DNA from: Clostridium sp. CAG:411
Lineage (GTDB): Bacteria; Bacillota; Clostridia; Lachnospirales; Lachnospiraceae
Reading direction: 5' to 3'
Assembly (NCBI GenBank): GCA_000437275.1
Contig: FR899647.1
Location: forward strand, 1 to 10,199
Length of the DNA stretch: 10,199 nucleotides
In this document: positions 1 to 6,823 of the stretch, in pieces
Layout: each line of letters starts with the position of its first letter
Position numbering within the stretch: the stretch's first letter is position 1
Made by a program: the position numbers and the translations under genes
Notes under the pieces: model-generated
Told to the model about the DNA's origin: nothing
What the model saw: the letters and a program-made list of their open reading frames with translations, nothing else
Databases searched by the model: none

Positions 1-41
1 GTGCCAATGAATACTTGACACAAACATTTGTTCAAAATGAC

Positions 42-75
42 TAGAATTTTGTAGGATTTTGTTGTATACTATAAC
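42..75 (+). promoter_or_regulatory. possible promoter for the 159-572 / radA unit
   Basis: Two overlapping -10-like hexamers, TATACT (65-70) and TATAAC (70-75), lie 84-94 bases before the first start codon. The upstream -35 match is poor: TAGAAT at 42-47 for the first, TTGTAG at 49-54 with only 15 bases of spacing for the second. A perfect TTGACA at 15-20 has no -10 at the normal distance. Some promoter is expected here because a strong ribosome binding site and a leader hairpin follow, but its exact position is uncertain. Confidence 0.3.
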
Positions 76-93
76 TACATCTACAGATAGATT

Positions 94-133
94 TTGCAGG
101 CATGTAAATTAAGTGAGAAAGTACATGTTGCAA
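94..133 (+). promoter_or_regulatory. leader hairpin upstream of the first gene
   Basis: TTGCA (94-98) and CATGTA (101-106) pair with TACATG (122-127) and TGCAA (129-133). The stem has 11 base pairs, a small internal loop (GG against T) and a 15-base loop. It ends about 10 bases before the AGGAGGA ribosome binding site (144-150) of the next gene. There is no T-run, so it is not an intrinsic terminator. It could stabilise the mRNA or affect translation. No known riboswitch class is recognised. Confidence 0.45.
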
Positions 134-158
134 TAGAAAATACAGGAGGAATAGAACT

Positions 159-572
159 ATGGCAGTAGTGGAACAATTAATTCGTAAAGAAAAAGATGGA
201 ACTTTAAGTTTTGGTAATTATGAACTTGCAACAAAATCAAAGGTTTCTGATTTTGAGTATGAAGGTGATTTATACAAAATTAAGACATTCAAAGAGATTA
301 CAAAGCTCGAAAAGAATGGAATGTTCGTATACGAATCTGTACCTGGAACCACTGTTACCAACATGAGTTGTAAAGAAGAGGGTATTACATTTTCAGTTGA
401 GGGAAATGAAGATGCACAGGTTACATTAGAGTTAGAGCCAGAGAAAGAATATGACGTATGCATTAGCGGTAATGACAGTGGCGTTATGAAAACAAATTTA
501 GGTGGAAAGCTTAACATCAGCGTAGAACTGAATGTAGGTGAACCAGTAGCAATCAGCATTACAGCAAAGTAA
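159..572 (+). CDS. conserved uncharacterised protein, 137 aa, upstream of radA
   Basis: I cannot assign a function. The start is well supported: AGGAGGA at 144-150 with 8 bases of spacing to ATG. The protein is acidic and soluble, with no signal peptide or membrane segment. The N-terminal half (to about residue 65) reads like a compact mixed domain ending in GMFVYESVPGTTV. The C-terminal half has alternating hydrophobic and polar strands (ITFSVEG, VTLELEP, LNISVELN, VAISITAK) suggesting a beta-sandwich. From memory, similar Lachnospiraceae proteins sometimes carry the label endosialidase; nothing visible (no Asp-box, no suitable length) supports that activity. The stop is 14 bases before radA and no terminator intervenes, so the two genes are probably co-transcribed, but that alone does not place the protein in DNA repair. 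Confidence 0.85.
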   Translation: MAVVEQLIRKEKDGTLSFGNYELATKSKVSDFEYEGDLYKIKTFKEITKLEKNGMFVYESVPGTTVTNMSCKEEGITFSVEGNEDAQVTLELEPEKEYDVCISGNDSGVMKTNLGGKLNISVELNVGEPVAISITAK

Positions 573-586
573 TAGAGGTTTAAGGA

Positions 587-1939
587 ATGGCAAAAGCAAA
601 GACTGTGTTTTTTTGCAAGGAATGTGGACAAGAATCTTCCAAGTGGCTGGGGCAATGCCCTGGTTGCAAGGAATGGAATACGTTTGTGGAGGAGTCAGTT
701 GTTAAAAAGTCTGTATCTGGAGCACCATTGCGAGGCAAAAAGGTGGAACCTGCGCGGTTATCAGAAGTATCTGCCACAGAGAGTACGAGAACAAAGATTG
801 GTATAGGTGAATTTGACCGTGTTCTTGGAGGCGGTATTGTAGAAGGTTCTCTGGTACTGGTGGGAGGAGACCCTGGTATTGGAAAGTCTACGTTACTTTT
901 ACAGATGTGTAAGAATCTGGTGGAACTTGACAAAAAAGTATTATACATTTCGGGGGAAGAGTCTATGCGCCAGATAAAAATGCGTGCAGACAGACTTGGA
1001 GAATTTAAGGGTGAATTATTGCTTTTAAGTGAAACCAATTTAGATACAGTGGAGCAGACAATCCGAAGTGTACAACCACAAGTGGTAGTAATCGATTCGA
1101 TTCAGACGATGTTTAAAGAGGACGTAGGCTCTGCTCCGGGAAGTGTCGGACAGGTCAGAGAGACTACCAATACACTTATGGCAATCGCAAAGGGAATGGG
1201 AATTTCCGTTTTTATTATTGGACATGTGACAAAAGAAGGTATGGTTGCAGGACCAAGAGTTCTGGAACATATGGTAGATACGGTTTTGTATTTTGAAGGA
1301 GAACGCAATGCGGTATATCGTATCCTCCGTGCAGTGAAAAACCGATTCGGTTCCACCAATGAGATTGGCGTATTTGAAATGAAAGATACGGGGCTAAAGG
1401 AAGTCCTCAATCCATCCGAATATATGTTAGAGGGCATGCCTGAGGATGAACCGGGATCTGTAGTTACTTGTTCTATGGAAGGAACCAGACCGATTATGGT
1501 AGAAGCACAGGCATTAGTATGTCAGACAAATTTTAACTTACCAAGACGAACTGCGGCTGGTACAGATTACAATCGTGTCAATCTTTTAATGGCGGTAATT
1601 GAAAAACGTCTTGGAATGCGCATGAGTGATTGCGATGCCTATGTAAATGTGGCAGGTGGTATGCGTATCAGTGAGCCTGCACTGGATTTGGCTATTGTAG
1701 CGGTTATCTTATCAAGCTATCGAAATCGCTCCTTACCGGGAAGATTTTTAATCTTTGGTGAAGTGGGACTTACTGGAGAGGTAAGGGCTGTCAGTATGGC
1801 GGAGCAAAGAGTTTTTGAGGCAAAGAAGATGGGATTTCAAGTATGCATTTTACCGCAAGTAAATAAGAAAGTAATTTCAATTCAGGGAATGAAACTGATT
1901 GGAATTAGTAATATAAAAGAACTACTAGAGTATATTTAA
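587..1939 (+). CDS. radA: DNA repair protein RadA (Sms)
   Basis: RadA is a RecA-related ATPase that drives branch migration of recombination intermediates and helps resolve stalled forks in the cytoplasm. At 450 residues it has the usual family length and all expected parts in order. These are a C4 zinc finger (C10, C13, C24, C27), a Walker A motif GDPGIGKST (94-102), a Walker B strand VVVIDSIQT (167-175), the RadA-specific KNRFG motif (251-255), and a Lon-protease-like C-terminal domain (about 300-450) that lacks proteolytic function in this family. The start has AGAGG (574-578) at 8 bases and AAGGA touching the ATG. It follows the uncharacterised gene by 14 bases. A chemoreceptor-type gene begins 25 bases after its stop with no terminator between them, so read-through is likely. 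Nothing in it appears degenerate. Confidence 0.97.
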   Translation: MAKAKTVFFCKECGQESSKWLGQCPGCKEWNTFVEESVVKKSVSGAPLRGKKVEPARLSEVSATESTRTKIGIGEFDRVLGGGIVEGSLVLVGGDPGIGKSTLLLQMCKNLVELDKKVLYISGEESMRQIKMRADRLGEFKGELLLLSETNLDTVEQTIRSVQPQVVVIDSIQTMFKEDVGSAPGSVGQVRETTNTLMAIAKGMGISVFIIGHVTKEGMVAGPRVLEHMVDTVLYFEGERNAVYRILRAVKNRFGSTNEIGVFEMKDTGLKEVLNPSEYMLEGMPEDEPGSVVTCSMEGTRPIMVEAQALVCQTNFNLPRRTAAGTDYNRVNLLMAVIEKRLGMRMSDCDAYVNVAGGMRISEPALDLAIVAVILSSYRNRSLPGRFLIFGEVGLTGEVRAVSMAEQRVFEAKKMGFQVCILPQVNKKVISIQGMKLIGISNIKELLEYI

Positions 1940-1964
1940 AAATCAGAATAAGGGGGATATTATT

Positions 1965-2432
1965 ATGACAGAGGAAACAGGAGTAAGAGAGACAAAGGAA
2001 TTAGTAAAAGAAGGTTTAGAGGGAACAGAAAAACTGGCACAGAAGAACAACAATCTGAATGAATTGATGCAAAAGACATCTGCAAATGTAGAACAGATGG
2101 AAAAGTTGACAAATATGATTGAAGGATTTGCTGGTGTTATCGCTGGAATTGCAAACAAGACAAATATGTTAGCTTTAAATGCTTCTATTGAAGCTGCCAG
2201 AGCAGGAGAACATGGTAGAGGATTTGCAGTAGTTGCAAAACAGGTTGGTGAATTAGCTGCACAGTCAGCTACTTCTTCAAAAGAAATCAAAGAGACAATT
2301 CAGTCTGTACAAGGCTTCACCAATGAAATGGTTGCCAGTATGGAACAGCTTTCAAAAGCAATCGAAGAGCAGAGTCAGATTACAGCAAATGTAAGTGAAG
2401 TGCTTGGAGAGATTAAAAATGGAATACAATAA
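1965..2432 (+). CDS. stand-alone methyl-accepting chemotaxis signalling hairpin, 155 aa
   Basis: The protein consists almost wholly of the cytoplasmic signalling domain of a methyl-accepting chemotaxis protein (MCP). The highly conserved tip that binds CheA and CheW is present at about residues 59-105, including NKTNMLALNASIEAARAGE and GRGFAVVAKQVGELA. The flanking segments (1-58 and 106-155) are charged, heptad-like helices, so the chain can form an antiparallel four-helix bundle centred on the tip. A sensor domain, HAMP domain and membrane segments are absent. AGGGGG at 1951-1956 lies 8 bases before the ATG, so this is an independently translated gene rather than the tail of a broken longer one. 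The space upstream is occupied by radA with no leftover MCP coding. It may act as a soluble receptor core or modulator of receptor arrays. Its signal input is unknown. Confidence 0.9.
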   Translation: MTEETGVRETKELVKEGLEGTEKLAQKNNNLNELMQKTSANVEQMEKLTNMIEGFAGVIAGIANKTNMLALNASIEAARAGEHGRGFAVVAKQVGELAAQSATSSKEIKETIQSVQGFTNEMVASMEQLSKAIEEQSQITANVSEVLGEIKNGIQ

Positions 2433-2472
2433 TTGATAAATTAAATATAGTAAAAAGAAAAATAGTTTGGAG

Positions 2473-2531
2473 AATCTCCTCTATTTCATGTCTATCTTTA
2501 ATCAGATTGCCATTGAAAGAGGAGATTTTTT
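2473..2531 (+). terminator. intrinsic terminator after the MCP-type gene
   Basis: AATCTCCTCT (2473-2482) pairs perfectly over 10 bp with AGAGGAGATT (2518-2527). The stem extends inward through TTTCATG against CATTGAAA with small bulges. A run of six T (2526-2531) follows the 3' arm. It lies 41 bases after the stop codon and separates the radA/MCP unit from the amylase gene. Confidence 0.85.
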
Positions 2532-2595
2532 GACGATTTAAGATGAAATGTCATTATTTACAAAAAACAGGAGATTTTTTGTGAAAAACGTAGTG

Positions 2596-2624
2596 TTGTA
2601 GAATAAGAAAAAATTGGATATAAT
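2596..2624 (+). promoter_or_regulatory. sigma-A promoter for the amylase gene
   Basis: TTGTAG (2596-2601) and a perfect TATAAT (2619-2624) are separated by 17 bases, and the region is AT-rich. Transcription would start near 2631, giving a leader of about 168 bases before the preferred GTG start at 2799. No convincing catabolite-response (cre) site was found around it. Confidence 0.65.
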
Positions 2625-2785
2625 TAAGATGTTAATAATTGCGTAAAAGAATCGTAATGTATCAATAATCGACTTTGAAAAAGTTAAGAAATCAATAAGT
2701 CTGTAGCAGTAGGACATGGAAAAGTGGATTTAGGAAAGCGGGATTTGGATACACGAGGGATAAGTGTTGCAAAAATGATAAAAGA

Positions 2786-2795
2786 AAGGAAGAGG
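2786..2795 (+). promoter_or_regulatory. ribosome binding site that decides the amylase start
   Basis: The purine run AAGGAAGAGG ends 3 bases before GTG 2799; its AAGGA core is 8 bases away. The alternatives are weaker. ATG 2775 has only GAGGGA 14 bases upstream, and GTG 2724 has no clear site and would add a charged extension before the signal peptide. Confidence 0.65.
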
Positions 2796-2798
2796 TTT

Positions 2799-5700
2799 GT
2801 GAACAAGTATATTAAACATACGGCATTTGCGGTAGTAGCAACAGGATTAGTAGCGGCAGCATTAGCATTGCCAAATGATGTGGGAAGACCAGATGTAGAA
2901 AAAGTTCTGGAACAAAAAAATGTTACACAAAATGCCAAGGGCAATATTATATTACATTATCGTTGGGATGGCGAGGATACTCCACATGTATATTATGAAA
3001 ATGTAAATGGAAGTGAGGAAAAATCTATTTCTTATCCAGGTGTTCCAATGAAGAATACAAAGGATGGTTGGTACACCTATACCATTCAGGATGCAAAAAG
3101 TGCAGATATTATTTTTTCGATTGGAGACAGCTATGAGACAGCTACTTTAACCAGAACTGCAGGTGAGTGGTGGTTTGATCAGGATACTTGGTATGCATGG
3201 AATCCAGATGATGAAACAGAACAGACTACGGAGTATGCAAGTACATCTTCTAAAAAGACTACAAAGCAGGCAGAAAAAGCGGATACATTATATCCAAATA
3301 AAACAGTAAATGATGGAGAAGGAACTTACAATAAAAAAGATGTTACTACGATAGCCGAGGATGGTTCCATAAAAGTAGGACTTAGCAAGATTACTTCCGC
3401 AGAAGAGTATGTGGATACTTATGTTGTGGCACAGGACTTGTCTGCGGCTGATGATGCAAGTATTATCATTCACTACTACACTGGTGGAAGTGAAGTACCT
3501 AGTATCTATTATTGGAATGGACTTCCTGTTGACCAGGAAACCGTATGGCCGGGACAGCCTATGACCTATGAAGATGAGAATTGGTCTCAATATACTTTCA
3601 AAGATACCAACAAAATCAATTTCCTTTTTACAGTGGGAATGAATCAATCAAAAGATTTGACTTGTAAAAAGGGAGAATGGTGGTATAAAGACGGAAAATT
3701 ATATAGTAAAAAGCCAAGTGACAATGGAGGCTCTAATAATGGAGGTTCTGAAACTGTTAATCCATCAGAAAAAAGTGATTTCCGTGAAGAAAGTATTTAC
3801 TTCCTTATGACTACACGTTTTTATGATGGAGACAAGAGTAATAATGTGCATTGCTGGGATGAAAATGCAAAAACAGATCCAAATGATCCTGCATGGCGCG
3901 GTGACTTTAAAGGTTTAATTGAAAAATTAGATTACATTAAAGCACTTGGATTTTCTGCTGTATGGATTACCCCAGTAGTAGAAAATGCCAGTGGATTGGA
4001 TTATCATGGATATCATGCTATGAATTTTCAGAAAGTAGATGAACGTTATCTGTCTGATGGTGTAAGTTATCAGACATTGATCAACGAAGTACATAAACGT
4101 GGTATGAAGATTGTGCAGGACGTTGTATTTAACCATACTGGAAACTTTGGAGAGACAAACCTTGCACCAATGTTCGAAAAGGATAGTACAGTAGAAGGTG
4201 GATTGGAAACCGTAAATTGTATGAAGAAATGCGAAAATTCTATTTTGCCGGATAACTATTATGATTCTAGCAAATTTAAAAATAGCAATGAGTTTGGTAC
4301 GTGGCAGTATCAGACCAGACTGGCATTGATGAAAGATACAAAAGATCCGATTCATGAAGGAGTTCGTAACGATCCAAAGACATTTTACCATCGTTATGAC
4401 AACAGCTTTAGTTGGGATTTCTATACCGTTCAGCTTGGACAGATGGCAGGAGACTGTGTAGATTTGAATACAGAAAATCCAATTGTATCGAAATATATTA
4501 CGGATAGTTATACAAAGTACATCAATATGGGAATCGATGCGTTCCGTATCGATACCGTAAAACATATTTCAAGACTGACATTTAACAATGCCATTCTTCC
4601 TGCTTTACGAGCAGCAGGAGGAAAAGACTTCTATATGTTTGGAGAAGTTTGTACAAAATCCAGTCAGATATGGTATCGAGGAGAGACTCCTGCATTGTCA
4701 GGTCCATTCTATACATGGAAAGAAAACAAAGACTATAAGTGGTCTTATTATGATGAAAGCGTAGAGTCTGCATATGATGCGTATGCGGCAACACCTCCTG
4801 AAAAGGTATATTCTGACTTTAGCAATGAGTTGGCTTATGATAACTGGAGATTAGAATCTGAAGCAGATTTACCACACGGTATCAATATGGCATCAACAGA
4901 GCAGAATTATAATGATAATGCCAATGACGTAGGAGGAAAGAACGTAAAAGAAGGCGGAACAGCGCAGGCTGCACAGCCAGTCAGTGATAACGCATTTTTA
5001 AATGGAAATGAGTATCATAAACCAGATACAGAGCAAGCATCAGACTTAAATGTAATAGACTTTACGATGCATTGGAACTTTTCAACTGCGAAAAAGGCAT
5101 TTGAAAGTACAACAGGAAATTATGACTATAAGACAAATACTGTGAAAAATAAGAAAGATACAGCAGGTGGAGATTATACCTATAACGATTCTACTTGGAA
5201 TGTAACCTATGTAGATTCTCATGATTATGCACCGGATGGAACACAATCTGGTTTTACAAGACGTTACAACGAGGGAGAAGAGGCTTGGGCAGAAAACTTA
5301 TGTTTACTATTCTCATTCCGTGGTATTCCATGTATTTATTATGGATCTGAAGTAGAATTCCAGGCTGGTAAGGTCATTGATGATGGACCAAATGTACCAC
5401 TTTGTGAAACTGGTCGTGCTTATTTTGGTGATTATCTGGAGGGTGATGTTACTGCATCTGATTTTGGTGTGTATACAGCAGAGGCAGGAAGTAAGGTAGA
5501 GGAAACATTAGCAGCACCATTATCACAGCAGCTTATTCGTCTAAATACAATCCGCCGTAAGATTCCTGCCTTACAAAAAGGACAGTATTCATTGGCTGAT
5601 ATTGATTACTCAGATATTGCATTTAAGAGAAGATACACAGACAGCAAGACCGATAGTTTTGTCTGTGTAACAATTACAGGAAAGGCAACTTTTAACAATA

Positions 5701-5870
5701 TTCCAAACGGAACTTATGTGGATGCTATTACTGGAACAGAAACAAAAGTAACCAATGGAACACTTTCCATTGATGCACCAGGAAAAGGAAATATGCGTGT
5801 CTATGTTTTGGATACAGACAAAACACCAGCTCCTGGAAAAATTGGAAAGGATACAACTTACTTAAAATAA
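2799..5870 (+). CDS. secreted GH13 alpha-amylase-type enzyme with two CBM26-like starch-binding modules
   Basis: This is a predicted extracellular starch-cleaving enzyme. From GTG 2799 (1023 aa) it begins MNKYIKHTAFAVVATGLVAAALA, a typical signal peptide. Two homologous CBM26-like modules follow at about 48-136 and 220-306; they share IIxHY, YY, PGxPM and GEWW motifs and are joined by Ser/Thr/Lys and Gly/Asn linkers. The GH13 barrel (from about 331) keeps region I DVVFNH (441-446), region II FRIDTVKH with nucleophile D585, region III FGEV with acid/base E616, and region IV YVDSHD with D809. The gap between E616 and the next core strand (NVIDF, 751) is about 135 residues, implying an inserted segment of roughly 100. 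A beta-sheet domain ends the protein. No LPXTG motif or SLH repeat is present, so it is probably released or held only by binding starch. Exact product specificity (alpha-amylase or amylopullulanase-like) cannot be read from the sequence. ATG 2775 is the main alternative start. Confidence 0.95.
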   Translation: MNKYIKHTAFAVVATGLVAAALALPNDVGRPDVEKVLEQKNVTQNAKGNIILHYRWDGEDTPHVYYENVNGSEEKSISYPGVPMKNTKDGWYTYTIQDAKSADIIFSIGDSYETATLTRTAGEWWFDQDTWYAWNPDDETEQTTEYASTSSKKTTKQAEKADTLYPNKTVNDGEGTYNKKDVTTIAEDGSIKVGLSKITSAEEYVDTYVVAQDLSAADDASIIIHYYTGGSEVPSIYYWNGLPVDQETVWPGQPMTYEDENWSQYTFKDTNKINFLFTVGMNQSKDLTCKKGEWWYKDGKLYSKKPSDNGGSNNGGSETVNPSEKSDFREESIYFLMTTRFYDGDKSNNVHCWDENAKTDPNDPAWRGDFKGLIEKLDYIKALGFSAVWITPVVENASGLDYHGYHAMNFQKVDERYLSDGVSYQTLINEVHKRGMKIVQDVVFNHTGNFGETNLAPMFEKDSTVEGGLETVNCMKKCENSILPDNYYDSSKFKNSNEFGTWQYQTRLALMKDTKDPIHEGVRNDPKTFYHRYDNSFSWDFYTVQLGQMAGDCVDLNTENPIVSKYITDSYTKYINMGIDAFRIDTVKHISRLTFNNAILPALRAAGGKDFYMFGEVCTKSSQIWYRGETPALSGPFYTWKENKDYKWSYYDESVESAYDAYAATPPEKVYSDFSNELAYDNWRLESEADLPHGINMASTEQNYNDNANDVGGKNVKEGGTAQAAQPVSDNAFLNGNEYHKPDTEQASDLNVIDFTMHWNFSTAKKAFESTTGNYDYKTNTVKNKKDTAGGDYTYNDSTWNVTYVDSHDYAPDGTQSGFTRRYNEGEEAWAENLCLLFSFRGIPCIYYGSEVEFQAGKVIDDGPNVPLCETGRAYFGDYLEGDVTASDFGVYTAEAGSKVEETLAAPLSQQLIRLNTIRRKIPALQKGQYSLADIDYSDIAFKRRYTDSKTDSFVCVTITGKATFNNIPNGTYVDAITGTETKVTNGTLSIDAPGKGNMRVYVLDTDKTPAPGKIGKDTTYLK

Positions 5871-5882
5871 AATATGAGTAGT

Positions 5883-5923
5883 CAGAAAGTGAGCAGAGTA
5901 ATCTGCTCCTTTCTGTTATTTCC
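5883..5923 (+). terminator. terminator after the amylase gene
   Basis: CAGAAAGTGAGCAGA (5883-5897) pairs with TCTGCTCCTTTCTG (5902-5915) through about 14 bp with one bulge and a 4-base loop, followed by the T-rich tail TTATTTCCTC. It begins 12 bases after the amylase stop codon. The tail is not an unbroken T-run, so termination may be incomplete. Confidence 0.75.
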
Positions 5924-5950
5924 TCTATGGGAGAAAAGGTACCTATAGAG
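5923..5950 (+). repeat. small inverted repeat downstream of the amylase terminator
   Basis: CTCTAT and GG (5923-5930) pair with CC (5942-5943) and ATAGAG (5945-5950), with one bulged T and an 11-base loop. It has no T-run. It lies between the amylase terminator and the dyad ahead of the lipoprotein gene; its role is unknown and it could be part of the lipoprotein leader. Confidence 0.35.
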
Positions 5951-5982
5951 AAATAAGTTCCGCGAAATGTATTAGGGAATTG

Positions 5983-6000
5983 ATGTGGACCTGTCCACAT
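5983..6000. promoter_or_regulatory. perfect 8-bp dyad, possible operator, before the lipoprotein gene
   Basis: ATGTGGAC-CT-GTCCACAT is a perfect inverted repeat with a 2-base centre, 38 bases before the lipoprotein ATG. As DNA it has the size and symmetry of a site for a dimeric repressor. As RNA a 2-base loop is tight, but a shortened hairpin is possible. No T-run follows, and I see no convincing -35/-10 pair immediately around it. The cognate regulator is not identifiable. Confidence 0.45.
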
Positions 6001-6038
6001 TGTTCTTCGTAGAAAAGATAGTAGGGGGGGAGAAAACG

Positions 6039-6680
6039 ATGAAGAAACGTATTTTTAGTGCAGTAATGCTTTTGGCGCTTTGCGTTGTAAGTGTAGCCTG
6101 CGGAAAAAAGAAAGTTGAAAAAACACCAGAAGAGACGCAGGTAGTGATAAATATACCTACAGCAACACCACAGGTTACGACAGATGCAGCAGTGCAAGCC
6201 ACGACGAATGCAGCAGTACAGGCTACGGATCATGTAGAAGATGGCATTTCCATTTATCATGGAGATGATAATGCAGAGTATATTATAGAAGATAAGATTC
6301 CAAAGCAGGAAGTTACACCGGAATTGTTGTTAAGCGAATTGGAGAAGCGAGGAATATTAAAGAAAAATACAAGAGTGAATAGTTTAAATGTGAAAAAAAG
6401 TAAAGAAAATGGAACGACTTTAGCATTAGACTTTTCAAAAGAATTTCAGGACCAGTTGTATCAGCAGGGAACAGCCGGCGAATTTATCATGATGGGAAGC
6501 GTAGTAGATACCTTTTTGAAAGCCTATGAGGCAGATTCTATGACGATTACCGTAAATGGTAATACCTTAGAAAGTGGACACTGTATTTATGAGGGTGACA
6601 TGAAGTTTTATGAACCGGATGACAGTGTAAGTGCAGATAAAGCTGCGGAAGCAATTGCAGAAGCGTTGGGAGCAGAATAA
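6039..6680 (+). CDS. predicted lipoprotein with a GerMN-like domain, 213 aa
   Basis: The start is ATG 6039, preceded by the G-rich site AGGGGGGGAGA (6022-6032). The protein begins MKKRIFSAVMLLALCVVSVAC; residue C21 ends a lipobox-like SVAC (Ser at -3 is less usual), so it is probably lipid-anchored on the outer face of the membrane. Residues about 35-60 form a low-complexity Thr/Ala/Val linker with an 8-residue tandem repeat (DAAVQATT / NAAVQATD). The rest (about 75-190) resembles a GerMN (sporulation and spore germination) domain: VNSLNVKKSKENGTTLALDFSKEF, then GSVVDTFLKAY and ITVNGNTLESG. GerMN proteins occur in germination and cell-envelope contexts. The exact role is unknown here, though a spore-protein gene lies next door on the other strand. 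It appears to be monocistronic. Confidence 0.85.
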   Translation: MKKRIFSAVMLLALCVVSVACGKKKVEKTPEETQVVINIPTATPQVTTDAAVQATTNAAVQATDHVEDGISIYHGDDNAEYIIEDKIPKQEVTPELLLSELEKRGILKKNTRVNSLNVKKSKENGTTLALDFSKEFQDQLYQQGTAGEFIMMGSVVDTFLKAYEADSMTITVNGNTLESGHCIYEGDMKFYEPDDSVSADKAAEAIAEALGAE

Positions 6681-6733
6681 GTCCAAGCGAATCGTGTTAT
6701 GAGCCAGTAGCAGTGCGGATTGCGAAAATATCA

Positions 6734-6762
6734 TTGACTTTTAACAGTATATTATGTATACA
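6734..6762 (+). promoter_or_regulatory. promoter-like sequence between the lipoprotein gene and its terminator
   Basis: TTGACT (6734-6739) and TATACA (6757-6762) are spaced by 17 bases, a good sigma-A match. The start point would fall near 6769, inside the 5' arm of the terminator hairpin, with no plus-strand gene following until 7336. Any product would be very short unless the terminator is bypassed, so this may be a chance match. Confidence 0.3.
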
Positions 6763-6763
6763 G

Positions 6764-6806
6764 AAAAGATAGAGCCTTTACAGAAACGCTAGGTTCTATC
6801 TTTTTT
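6764..6806. terminator. intrinsic terminator shared by convergent genes
   Basis: AAAAGATAGAGCCT (6764-6777) pairs with AGGTTCTATCTTTT (6791-6804) over 14 bp with one G-U pair and a 13-base loop. A six-T run (6801-6806) serves the plus-strand lipoprotein gene. Read on the minus strand, the same stem is followed by four T, so it probably also ends the spore-protein transcript, whose stop is 18 bases away. Confidence 0.85.
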
Positions 6807-6823
6807 GACTGTATAATATGTTG

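Noticed and set aside
580..1437. Several minus-strand open frames across radA
   Set aside because: They are shadows of the radA coding sequence, without ribosome binding sites or recognisable domains.
2732..2749. Possible catabolite-response (cre) site in the amylase leader
   Set aside because: Only a partial match around AAAGCG, with mismatches at key outer positions; too weak to claim.
2724..2798. N-terminal extension of the amylase from GTG 2724
   Set aside because: It would put a 25-residue charged stretch before the signal peptide and has no convincing ribosome binding site; GTG 2799 fits better.
3927..4565. Minus-strand 212-residue open frame inside the amylase gene
   Set aside because: It lies wholly within the strongly conserved GH13 coding sequence and its translation (rich in Ile, Phe, Cys, His) looks like an antisense shadow.
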